This document shows positions 19,911 to 28,392 of a DNA stretch of 64,000 nt, in pieces. Position numbers and translations under genes: made by a program. The notes beneath the pieces are model-generated. The model made no database searches. It was not told where the DNA came from and saw nothing but the letters and a program-made list of their open reading frames with translations. Source of the DNA: Bacillota bacterium (GTDB lineage: Bacteria > Bacillota > Ch66); the NCBI GenBank assembly GCA_013178045.1, contig JABLXP010000005.1:62001-126000 (forward strand), read 5' to 3'. Every line of letters starts with the position of its first letter. Positions within the stretch are counted from its first letter, which is position 1.

Positions 19911-22900
19911 TTAAATTATAACCTCATCTTCTTCATTTCCGAACAAAGCCAACTGCCGCTTTTTGACCAGTTCCTTCTCCAGGGGATCAATTTGATAAAA
20001 ACCTTTCTCCACGACAGACTGAACATAGTCCTTCCCCAGAAACTGGCGCAACCGCAAACTGTAGACCACGGGGAAAAAGCTGAAAATGGCCTCTTCCGTC
20101 AGCGCAGTCAGGCAGATCATCTGGATGTTGTTATTGGCCGCAATCTGGAAAATCAGGTTGAGCACATGGGGCGAGGAAGCCGCTCCAAACGGGTTGTCGG
20201 CCACCAGCACCTTGGCCGGGTTACGCAGGCTGCTCAGTTTACTGCGGGTATAGCTCAGGATGGCCATGAACATGGCTGTGAAACCCGCGTACTTCTCGCC
20301 GCCCGACCATTTCTCCACGTTTTCCCAGTTGTCGTAGCGCGGGGAAACCGGGTGCTGGTCGGGTTTTAACACCTTGACCACACACTGGTTCAAGTTCGAC
20401 AGCACATGCAACAGCTGACGCGAAGACAGCTGGTTCTGGATAAACCGTTCCAGCTTCTCCTGGGGCTCACCCACCATTTCCTTCAATTTCAGAATACACG
20501 CCTCGATGTGGCTGCTCATGTCCGCCAGGCTGGTCGCTGGATCCCAGTCCTTCAGTTTAACCAGGACCGCGTTAGTGGTCTGGCCGGCGTAGTCAACCTT
20601 GACATACCGGTCAATGGTCTTGATCTCGGCCGCGATCCTTTCTGCCTGTTGGACACACCGTTCGACCAGGAGCTGTTTGTCGCGGGCGCACTGCTGTAAC
20701 TCGTACCGCACTTTTTGCTCGTATGTGTCCAGGAGGGTGAAACACTTCTGGAAGATAACCTCCATGGTGGTCACGTCGAACAATCGGTTTTCATCATTGA
20801 TCAGGTGTACCAGGAACTTATCCAGGACACGATTATCCTGCTCCTGTAAGACCCGGGTATACTGACGGAAAGTCACCAGCACCTGTTCTCGCTGTTTCTG
20901 GAGGCTGCTCCGCCAGCCCTCAAGCTGGGCAATCAGCTCTACAGCCGTTTGTCTTAACCGCGGCTTGACAACTGACCATTCCTCGCCAGGCATCGGCTCG
21001 GCCGAACTCGGTGCCCCTAAACGGTGTGCGGCGTCCCCCAATTTTTCGAGGATTTTTTCGAGCTCAATTCTGGTCTCTTCCAACTGGCGCTGTAATAACT
21101 CATGTTCTCGGCTCTGCCGTTCTGTTTCGCTGATCGCCGCCTGGATTCGGGCAGCCGCAGCTGTCAGGTCGTCTTCCCAATCTTGCACCGGTAAACACCC
21201 GTGATTTTTTTGAATATCCGCGGCTTTATCCTCCGTTCGAGCCTCCAGCCTGGTAACAAACTTCCATTGCTCATCTGCTTCCTGGCGCCGCGCATCTACC
21301 TCCCTCTCAGCCTCCTCCAGTTCACCCTGCAAGCGTTCCAGCTCAAATACTGTCCAACGCCGCTCCGCCCCGCTGACTTCTTCCACGGTCAGCTTCAGCT
21401 CCCGCTCAATCTCACCGCATAGCTCCGCCATGCGCTCGCGATGACGTCGGATCTGCTCATCCAGAATAGATATATCAGAAGCCACCTGGCTGACATCCCT
21501 TTCCAGCCCTTGCAGGATCAGCGCAGCCTGCTCGTAGGGAACGTCAGGGAGAGGAACCGTCTCACGACCGGGTTCGGGAATACAGGCCAGGTTTTCCCTA
21601 ATCTGGACCAATTCTGATTCGAGCCGGCCCAGCTCGCCCTCGGCCTGGCGCAGGCGCTGGGCCAGAAGGCTCAGCCGCTCTTCGAGCCGCTCCTGTTCCT
21701 CTTTGAGCGTAATTTCGCGTTTCTTCAGCTGTTTCAGTTCAGCTTCCAGCTGGTGCTGTTTGTCTCGCTCCACCTGCCACTTGAGCCAATCCTGCCGACT
21801 GGCCGCTGTCTGCCGGAGCTGTTCTTTGATCTTTTCGCCTTCATCCTCCAGTTGGGGCAGACGCTCACGCAGCCGGGTCAATTGCTTTTCCGTATCCTGA
21901 TTCTTCCGTTGACTATCAGCAAGTCGCCCCTGCGTCGCAGCCATCCGTTCTTTCAGCGCCCTGACAAAATCGGCGCCATAACGTTGATAAAACCCGCTTA
22001 AGGCGTCACTGGTGCGTCGCAGGGCGTCCAGACTCAGGCGCAATCCCTGCAGGTTCTCATGTCGACGCCTGATTTGATCCTCCAGGACCGGCTGTTCCTC
22101 CGCCAGGAGGGATGGCATCAGCACATAACGATACCCCCGGTGCCACACCACGTAAGCGTGCTGACCCGGTAGCGGTACCAGGCCTTCATGGCTCTCCCCG
22201 CAGGGAGGCACCAATTCACCGCGGCGAACCACCAGGGGAACCAGACTGTTTAAGACCAGGTCAGCCCAGATGGTTTGCTGGCGCTGCAGGCGTTTGAAGT
22301 CAGACTCGGCCAGGACCAGGGCATAGGGCAGAAACGGGTTATGCCGCAAATAAGCCTCTTTTTGTTCGGGATCAAGATTTAACTCGGCTAACCACTGACT
22401 GCCCAGCCGGGTGCTGATATTGAGCTCCTGTAATTTCTGCTGCATCTCCAGCACTTCCTGGTTGGGGACGTAATAAGCATGATCCTTCAGCAGGCTGAGT
22501 CGTTCCTCCAATCGGGCCAGTTCAGCCGCCTGCCGGTTTTGCTGCTGTTGCAAACTCAAGCTGGCACTTAGCAGTTGGGCCTCCAGGCGGGGGCGTTCCG
22601 CAAAAGGATCCTGACAGTTGATGGAATGCCGCCAGAGCATCTCTTTCAACTGCTGCCAGTCTTCCTGGTACTGCTGCTCCTCCCGCTGGTCAGCGGCGAG
22701 CTGATTTTCCAGCCGGGTGATGGTCACCGCTAGTTCGCGCAGTTCCTGCTCGAGCACCACTTCCTCCTCCCGGCAACGCTGTTTTTCCCCTTCGACCTCC
22801 GCCAGTTGCCGACGTAAGTGTTCCCCGGCCTGCTCCAGCTCCGCGAGCGCGACCGCCGGGTCCTCCAACCAGGTCAGGTTCTGGTAAGTCTCCCACAATT

Positions 22901-24335
22901 CGCGCCACCGATTCTGGTACTGCTGGAGCCGGGTTTCCAGCGCCGCCCGCTGGCTAACCAGATTTTTCTCCGCCGTGCGCCAGGCCAAAAGCTGCTGTTT
23001 CAAAGCGGCCTCTTCCGCTTGTTCACTGACGATCCGGGTCTTGAGCTCATCGCGTTGCTTCTGCCAGGCCAGCTCGCGGTCCTGCAAACGTCGCCGCACC
23101 GTCGCGCGGTAGAGATCCAGCTCCGCCAGCTTTTCTTCCTGGCCCCGGCTGCGGAGCACTCGCTCCTGCTCCCAGCCCGCGATCTCAGCCGCCAGCCGCT
23201 GATAATCAAGAAACTTATTTTCTCCCCTGGCCCGCCGCAGCCGATAATCAGCCGCCTTTAACCGCTGCTTTGCTTCCTGGTACGCTGTTTGTCGACGCTC
23301 CAGGGCAAGGCGTTCCTGGTGCAGTTCCCGGACCATTCTGGTGTATTCCAGACTCTCCTGTTGAAAGGCCAGTTGCTTCAGGTGTTGCGCCAGTCGCACC
23401 AAAACATCGCCGGTTTCTTGCTGCCGATCGACGACCAGGGCAAGTTCTTCCTGGGCCCGGTCAATTAGCTGGCGCAAGCGTTGTTGACCGCCCCTCAATT
23501 GGTCAAACAGCTGACCGTAGCCCCGTACCTCCTTGAGGACCGCTTCCCCGCCAGTCCGCAATAACTGGAAACTGGCCAGATTCTTTTCCAGTTCCGGGAT
23601 CCGCAACAAACTCTGGTAATACTCCCAGAAAGACCGGGCCAGTTCCTGGGCTTCCTGCTCGTTCTGGAAAACCACCTCCTCCACGGCGGGAATGATCAGG
23701 TTTTCCAGCAACTGTTTGGTAGTCGTCGCCCCGGTGAAAAACTCGGCCACTCCTCCTTCCCGGTTGTTGATGGTCTTGATGTTCTTCCACTCCTTGGCGA
23801 AGATATTGTACGTCTTTAAGTGTTCGAGGTAAGCGCTGCGCCGATCATCCTGATCAAAAACGGTGATGCTCGCTTCACGGGAACCGGTATTCTTCTTGAG
23901 CAGGCTCAACAACTCGGTATACCCCAGCGGAGCCCGCTCCTTGACCAGGGGCAGGTGCTTGATGTCGAATTCATTGGCCTGCTGGTAGTTGATGCAGTAC
24001 AGAAAATAACGGAGCCGGCTGTCTTCATCCTGGCCGCGGGTAAAGCAAAACCCCGTGGTCAGGTAGTTGTCTTCTCTGGTATCGAGCCGCCACTCCACCG
24101 CAATGTGACCCGTGTACCGCCGGTGGGCGAGCAGTTCAACAATCCCCCGCTTGTTGAAGGGTTCATTGGGCAGGACGACCTGGAGCAATAACTGGACCAG
24201 CAGGGTTTTGCCCCCACCATTCGTCAAGTTAAAGAGGGTGTTTTTGCCATGTAGCCGGAACAATTCGTCGGTGTAGACCTTTTTTCCCCCGTCATATTCG
24301 ATATTGACCAACCGCATCCGCCAGATCTGCGGCAT
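19911..24335 (-). CDS. jetC: Wadjet JetC, SMC-like condensin ATPase
   Basis: A 1474-residue SMC/MukB-like ATPase, the motor of Wadjet anti-plasmid condensins, which extrude DNA loops and mark small circles for cleavage. The N-terminal head carries Walker A (TNGGGKTLL, about residues 36-44). The middle, about 240-1250, is largely Glu/Gln/Leu/Arg-rich heptads forming long coiled coils with a central hinge-like region around 640-780. The C-terminal head has the ABC signature WSGGEKYAGF (about 1340) and Walker B VLVADNPFG (about 1373). Its ATG directly follows the jetB stop (TAAATG), so translation is coupled. It is the last gene of the operon. Confidence 0.93.
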   Translation of the reverse strand: MPQIWRMRLVNIEYDGGKKVYTDELFRLHGKNTLFNLTNGGGKTLLVQLLLQVVLPNEPFNKRGIVELLAHRRYTGHIAVEWRLDTREDNYLTTGFCFTRGQDEDSRLRYFLYCINYQQANEFDIKHLPLVKERAPLGYTELLSLLKKNTGSREASITVFDQDDRRSAYLEHLKTYNIFAKEWKNIKTINNREGGVAEFFTGATTTKQLLENLIIPAVEEVVFQNEQEAQELARSFWEYYQSLLRIPELEKNLASFQLLRTGGEAVLKEVRGYGQLFDQLRGGQQRLRQLIDRAQEELALVVDRQQETGDVLVRLAQHLKQLAFQQESLEYTRMVRELHQERLALERRQTAYQEAKQRLKAADYRLRRARGENKFLDYQRLAAEIAGWEQERVLRSRGQEEKLAELDLYRATVRRRLQDRELAWQKQRDELKTRIVSEQAEEAALKQQLLAWRTAEKNLVSQRAALETRLQQYQNRWRELWETYQNLTWLEDPAVALAELEQAGEHLRRQLAEVEGEKQRCREEEVVLEQELRELAVTITRLENQLAADQREEQQYQEDWQQLKEMLWRHSINCQDPFAERPRLEAQLLSASLSLQQQQNRQAAELARLEERLSLLKDHAYYVPNQEVLEMQQKLQELNISTRLGSQWLAELNLDPEQKEAYLRHNPFLPYALVLAESDFKRLQRQQTIWADLVLNSLVPLVVRRGELVPPCGESHEGLVPLPGQHAYVVWHRGYRYVLMPSLLAEEQPVLEDQIRRRHENLQGLRLSLDALRRTSDALSGFYQRYGADFVRALKERMAATQGRLADSQRKNQDTEKQLTRLRERLPQLEDEGEKIKEQLRQTAASRQDWLKWQVERDKQHQLEAELKQLKKREITLKEEQERLEERLSLLAQRLRQAEGELGRLESELVQIRENLACIPEPGRETVPLPDVPYEQAALILQGLERDVSQVASDISILDEQIRRHRERMAELCGEIERELKLTVEEVSGAERRWTVFELERLQGELEEAEREVDARRQEADEQWKFVTRLEARTEDKAADIQKNHGCLPVQDWEDDLTAAAARIQAAISETERQSREHELLQRQLEETRIELEKILEKLGDAAHRLGAPSSAEPMPGEEWSVVKPRLRQTAVELIAQLEGWRSSLQKQREQVLVTFRQYTRVLQEQDNRVLDKFLVHLINDENRLFDVTTMEVIFQKCFTLLDTYEQKVRYELQQCARDKQLLVERCVQQAERIAAEIKTIDRYVKVDYAGQTTNAVLVKLKDWDPATSLADMSSHIEACILKLKEMVGEPQEKLERFIQNQLSSRQLLHVLSNLNQCVVKVLKPDQHPVSPRYDNWENVEKWSGGEKYAGFTAMFMAILSYTRSKLSSLRNPAKVLVADNPFGAASSPHVLNLIFQIAANNNIQMICLTALTEEAIFSFFPVVYSLRLRQFLGKDYVQSVVEKGFYQIDPLEKELVKKRQLALFGNEEDEVII

Positions 24336-25070
24336 TTATTTCACCCCCTTGCTCCCGCCGATCAAACCCAGCAGTTTCTCTTTCCGTCCCAGATCGGCAT
24401 AGTATTTGCGCACCATTTGCTCGGTCTTATCCTGGAGATAAATTTCCCGTTCCCCCTGCACGACAACCAGTCCTTCCTCCTGCAGGAAGGCACAGACCCG
24501 CAAAATGAAGCTGATGCGGTTTTTCGTCGTGCGGCGCAGATATTTGATTTCCGTATCGTATTCCGGCATGTCCTGCCAGAGCTCGGCCGAAGTTAACAGA
24601 TTGTACTCCACCTCGGCTTCGATTTGTTTGATGTTCTCCGTCTGACGCAGGTTGGCCAGCTTGCTGGTCACAAACTGCTCCAGGTCCTCCACCGTTACGT
24701 AATAGCGGGTCACTTCTTCCAGGCTGTCACTGCCGTAAAACATGGCCAGCAGACACATAATTACAAAATAAGCCAGATACAGTTCCTTGTTGTCATACAA
24801 CTTCAACCGCTGCCGCAGTTGTTCATTCGTGTAGCCGAAAAACCGGTTGTCCGGGCCGGGCGACAGGTACAGCCGGTCCAGCGTTTCCAGAATCTGCACA
24901 TCTGCCAGTGGTTCCAGCACTTCCGTCAACAGGGTCTGCACTTCCACATCGTTTTTATAGGCCTGAACCAATTCGAGTTCGTCATCGGCATTGAGCTGGC
25001 CACGTCTAACCAGTTCCAAAAAGATCTTTATGGCCGTGCTGACTTTTTCCGCGCGATAAAATTCTCCCAT
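24336..25070 (-). CDS. jetB: Wadjet JetB, kite-type condensin subunit
   Basis: A 244-residue mostly helical protein in the JetB/MksE position. Winged-helix type kite subunits of this size bind the condensin kleisin. The sequence shows helices followed by a C-terminal segment with LQEEGLVVVQGEREIYLQ that reads as a winged-helix wing. I relate it to the DUF6063-type JetB proteins from memory, without a search. It begins 6 bases after jetA and abuts jetC. The assignment rests more on gene order and size than on motifs. Confidence 0.82.
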   Translation of the reverse strand: MGEFYRAEKVSTAIKIFLELVRRGQLNADDELELVQAYKNDVEVQTLLTEVLEPLADVQILETLDRLYLSPGPDNRFFGYTNEQLRQRLKLYDNKELYLAYFVIMCLLAMFYGSDSLEEVTRYYVTVEDLEQFVTSKLANLRQTENIKQIEAEVEYNLLTSAELWQDMPEYDTEIKYLRRTTKNRISFILRVCAFLQEEGLVVVQGEREIYLQDKTEQMVRKYYADLGRKEKLLGLIGGSKGVK

Positions 25071-25076
25071 GCTCGA

Positions 25077-26606
25077 TCACGTCCTTCCCCGCACCTGGTA
25101 ATAGTAATTGGAAACCACGCTGCCGTTGGCCAGCGTCAGTTCTTCCTGCCCCACCCGAATTTCCAGGGCGCCCAGCCCCTGCAGGTCAGGATAACGCTCC
25201 ACGACCTGTAGCAGCAAATACGGTAAATTGCCTGATTCAGCATCGATCAACCGTTCTTGCAACCCCGGGTCGATGGTCAGGGTCAGCTCCCCCAGTTGAT
25301 GTACCTGGACCAGGAAGATGTAAAACTCTACCTCGGAGACAAGCTGGGCGTAATCCGCCGGTGGCAGTCGGTCCAGAATATCGCGCAGGGAATACTCACG
25401 GCTGGTCAGCGCAGGTAGCAGGATCAGCTCCAGATATTTGCGGTAACGATCATCCCGCTGCCGTTTGATGGCCACTTCCCGTTCCGCCAGCCGCTGCAGG
25501 TAAACCTCATCCGGACCGAGCAAGGCATCCGGCTCTGGCGTTTCTTCCCTGGCCACTTGCTGAACATCAAAGATTCGCATGATGTTAAAAAAACGGTTTT
25601 GATTGGGTTTGAACAGGGGTTGGACCAGCTGCCGCAGGACCTCCAGATCAGCGTTGTGTTCGATGACCCGATCCACAAACTCCTGTTCAAAATTGAGCCG
25701 GGTACGAAAGGTGTTGGCCAGACTGTCCAGCATCGCCTCTTCAAGCAGGGCTGCCGTCGCCAGCTTGTGGGTGAAGAGCCGATTGTGGGCATTGATGACC
25801 CGGTCCAATCCCCGCGAGACCGCCATCAACTGATCGAGGCTCTGTTTTTCACGTTCGGATAACTCGCGGTAGAGGTATGATTCCTGGGTCTGACGCAGCA
25901 GTTCCTTTAACGAAGTAAACACCTCTTTTTCTCGCTGCAGCTGGTCGTAAATCTGTTCCATGAGCCCGACATAGGCCTGGATAGAGAATTCGGAAACATT
26001 GCGCAGGACCCGCCGCTTCATTTGCTCCAGTTTTGTGTGGATTTCGCTGACCTGGACGTACAGGTCATCTACCGTGCGCAAAGCCTCCTGAAAAACTCCC
26101 TTTTCGATCTGCTGGCGCAGGTAGAGCTGGGAGATGGTAATCCGCAGTTCCTTGTAGATCTCCCGGGTCTTAAACAGCAAATCCAATCCCTCACTGGTCA
26201 GCCGAAAGCTCATCTGGCCGTGGATTTCGTAAGCGGCTGTCTCAATGAGGGCAAACTTGTAGGCGGTATCCTGGCCGCGCTCTAAATCCCGGAAGGCAAA
26301 GCTGAAGGGCCAGCCACCATTCCGCAGGACGTCCAGAAAATAGTAAGCCATCTCCAGCCCTTCACTCTCGCTCAAGCGCCGCTGATAATTGGCTTCGATC
26401 ACCTGCCGGAGGAACTGGCCAATGCGCTGGTGGTCGCAGGCTTCTTTTCCGGTCAGCATGTTTTCCAGGATAAACAGGAGAACGGCAAAGCCCAGGGCTA
26501 CACAATCGTATTCACTGTACTTGCGGCTGTTTTGCAGGGCAAAAAGCGGCTGGAAAATCGCGATGTTTTTCATCCGCTCGCCAAACCCGAACAAAACCTC
26601 GTCCAT
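25077..26606 (-). CDS. jetA: Wadjet JetA, kleisin-type condensin subunit
   Basis: A 509-residue, almost all-helical protein in the JetA/MksF position. The N-terminal part (about 1-200) includes winged-helix-like segments, the centre (200-300) is coiled coil (VSEIHTKLEQMKRRV, REKEVFTSLKELLRQTQ). JetA is the kleisin that bridges the JetC heads. It resembles DUF5716-type JetA proteins of clostridial Wadjet loci, as I recall them. Its ATG overlaps the jetD end (TAGATG), so the two are translated as a unit. Confidence 0.85.
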   Translation of the reverse strand: MDEVLFGFGERMKNIAIFQPLFALQNSRKYSEYDCVALGFAVLLFILENMLTGKEACDHQRIGQFLRQVIEANYQRRLSESEGLEMAYYFLDVLRNGGWPFSFAFRDLERGQDTAYKFALIETAAYEIHGQMSFRLTSEGLDLLFKTREIYKELRITISQLYLRQQIEKGVFQEALRTVDDLYVQVSEIHTKLEQMKRRVLRNVSEFSIQAYVGLMEQIYDQLQREKEVFTSLKELLRQTQESYLYRELSEREKQSLDQLMAVSRGLDRVINAHNRLFTHKLATAALLEEAMLDSLANTFRTRLNFEQEFVDRVIEHNADLEVLRQLVQPLFKPNQNRFFNIMRIFDVQQVAREETPEPDALLGPDEVYLQRLAEREVAIKRQRDDRYRKYLELILLPALTSREYSLRDILDRLPPADYAQLVSEVEFYIFLVQVHQLGELTLTIDPGLQERLIDAESGNLPYLLLQVVERYPDLQGLGALEIRVGQEELTLANGSVVSNYYYQVRGRT

Positions 26607-27677
26607 CTACCTCACCTCCTCAAGCTCCTCAAGAAAGAAAGGAAAGGGTAGGCCTTCCTGCGGTAGATAACGTCCCTCAGTCAAAAGCTCAGAGATTTTG
26701 CCCGCGGTCGGGGCATCAAAGACTTGGAGAAACCGGTCCAGATAGTCTGGCCGCAAGCGCTGCTGCTTTTCCCGGCGCCGCGGTGCCCGGTGGCCGTGCA
26801 GTTCGAGCAGCCGCCGGTACAGGTATCCACAGGGCTGCACCAGCCAGTCCGGGTAACGAGCGGTCAGGGAACCGAAAATATCGATCCCCTCCGGGTCCAG
26901 ATCGCCGAAATAGTAGACCCGACTCCGCTCCACCAAAAGGCCCGGTACCTCGGTGATAAAGGCAAAACTGCTGACAATCTTCCGTCCCTCGCCGTAGATC
27001 AAGAAGTTAAATCTCGTCCCGTCGATCCGCCGCCGGCCGGTGGCAAAACACTTCTTTATGGTGAAAAAGGTGTCCTTATTCTCCACCACCAGGATCTGAC
27101 CGGCCGCTTCTCCCGGCTGACGGTAATCAACATAGAAAAACGGTTCATAGGTTTGGTAACACCCCAGGTCGGCATACGTTAAGCCCACCTGCTGGAGAAA
27201 AGCCCGCCCCGCACTGGAGGCCAGGAACTTTTCGTCGGCAAAGATCTGAAAAGACCGCTCGTTGACCGCGTACGGGGTCGACAGGGTTTTACTTAATTTT
27301 CGATCCTTGAAGAATTTATCCAGGGCCAGCAGATAATCCCGGTCCCGGTCGTACTGCGCCGGGCTAACCAGGTACCGGTCCACTTTGATCCGCGGATGGA
27401 GCGACAGCAGTTGTTGCTGTCCTGACTCGTCCAGCCGGACCCGCTGTTTGCGGTAACGGTTAAAAAGCGGCGGGGTCCGTCCGTTCGACCCCGACGACCG
27501 CACGGGGCTGAGCCGCTTTTCCCGGCACAGTTCTTCAATCACGCTGGCAAAAGCGACATATCCACCCCGGGCAATAAACTCCGCGCCCAGGCGGCGCTGG
27601 ACCGCTGTTTCCAACCAGCTGATTTGCATGGTCTGTGTCGGATATTCCCGGATGGCTTGTTCAATCGTCTGGCGCAT
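26607..27677 (-). CDS. jetD: Wadjet JetD, Toprim-type nuclease
   Basis: A 356-residue protein related to the topoisomerase VI A subunit; JetD is the nuclease that cleaves plasmids trapped by the JetABC condensin. The C-terminal Toprim-like part has a conserved acidic VENKDTFFT segment (about 190) and the metal-binding GDLDPEGIDIFG (about 256). The N-terminal third is winged-helix-like and basic. The gene is first in the operon (jetD-jetA-jetB-jetC), unlike the jetABCD order of type I systems. All key acidic residues appear intact, so the system is probably functional. Confidence 0.9.
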   Translation of the reverse strand: MRQTIEQAIREYPTQTMQISWLETAVQRRLGAEFIARGGYVAFASVIEELCREKRLSPVRSSGSNGRTPPLFNRYRKQRVRLDESGQQQLLSLHPRIKVDRYLVSPAQYDRDRDYLLALDKFFKDRKLSKTLSTPYAVNERSFQIFADEKFLASSAGRAFLQQVGLTYADLGCYQTYEPFFYVDYRQPGEAAGQILVVENKDTFFTIKKCFATGRRRIDGTRFNFLIYGEGRKIVSSFAFITEVPGLLVERSRVYYFGDLDPEGIDIFGSLTARYPDWLVQPCGYLYRRLLELHGHRAPRRREKQQRLRPDYLDRFLQVFDAPTAGKISELLTEGRYLPQEGLPFPFFLEELEEVR

Positions 27678-27822
27678 GAATACTTCGCCCCATCTTAGAA
27701 AATTGGCTACTATGGTTTTCTCTGTATTATTGACAAGTCCTGCCGAAGCTCAACCCCATCAGTCATTCTTTTCCCAGAAATATTTAACACTTCGTCGTTT
27801 TTCAACGAAAAGGTCCCTTGAT

Positions 27823-27900
27823 ATGACACGTAAAGAAGACCTGGACCTGGGCACCGGGGGAAATATTGGCTGGAAAAGAGATGAACTGCATGAAAGATGA
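27823..27900 (+). pseudogene. Stub of an antitoxin gene before the PIN toxin
   Basis: A 25-codon frame from ATG 27823 ends in GWKRDELHER and overlaps the PIN start by 11 bases (ATGAAAGATGA). Antitoxins partnered with PIN toxins often end in a W-x-R-D-E-L-x-x-R pattern and overlap the toxin this way, so I read this as the C-terminal remnant of a VapB-like antitoxin whose DNA-binding part is missing. An AAAGG site precedes it, so a short peptide might still be made. The longer in-frame extension to 27628 does not look like protein. Confidence 0.4.
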
Positions 27901-28318
27901 ACCGCGTCAGTTTGTCGATACCAATGTTTTAGTTTACGCCCACGATGCCTCGGCCGGGTTCAAACACCAAGTCGCGCAGCAATTAGTTGCTTCCCTGTGG
28001 GAAAGCCGGAGCGGCTGCCTCAGTCTGCAAGTCTTGCAGGAATTTTACGTCACAGTGACGCAGAAGGTTAACAAACCGCTCCCCGCGGAACTGGCTACCC
28101 GCATCATTTCGGATCTTGGCCACTGGACTGTTCATTTGCCAACAGTTGACGATGTCATCACCGCCATTGCCATCCAGCAGCGATATAAGCTGTCTTTTTG
28201 GGACGCGATGATCATTGGCAGTGCCTATGCCCTTCATTGCGAAGTACTCTGGACAGAAGACCTGAAGGACGGTCAAAGCTATGAAGGGGTTAAAGTTGTT
28301 TCCCCTTTCACAACTTAA
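27890..28318 (+). CDS. PIN-domain ribonuclease (VapC-like toxin)
   Basis: A 142-residue PIN-domain protein. The four acidic positions are present: Asp in FVDTNVLVYAHD (about residue 9), Glu in LQVLQEFY (about 52), Asp in LSFWDAMIIG (about 106) and Asp in LWTEDLKDG (about 124). PIN toxins cleave RNA, often tRNA, and are normally held by an antitoxin made from the upstream gene. Here only a stub of that gene remains. The gene is the only plus-strand gene between the Wadjet operon, which diverges from it, and glnS, which converges on it. Confidence 0.88.
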   Translation: MKDEPRQFVDTNVLVYAHDASAGFKHQVAQQLVASLWESRSGCLSLQVLQEFYVTVTQKVNKPLPAELATRIISDLGHWTVHLPTVDDVITAIAIQQRYKLSFWDAMIIGSAYALHCEVLWTEDLKDGQSYEGVKVVSPFTT

Positions 28319-28341
28319 CCCCTCCCACTTTTATTTACTAA

Positions 28342-28387
28342 TTACTTATCCGCCTATTTTTACTTATCCGCTCTATTTACTTATCCG
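28342..28387. repeat. Three tandem copies of TTACTTATCCG
   Basis: The 11-mer TTACTTATCCG occurs at 28342-28352, 28360-28370 and 28377-28387, with spacings of 18 and 17 bases, between the convergent PIN and glnS genes. No role is evident; it could be replication-slippage debris. Confidence 0.7.
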
Positions 28388-28392
28388 TTCTG

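Noticed and set aside
27628-27822. Longer antitoxin ORF
   Set aside because: The upstream part of the frame overlaps the jetD 5' end on the other strand and has no protein-like pattern; only the last 25 codons are plausible.
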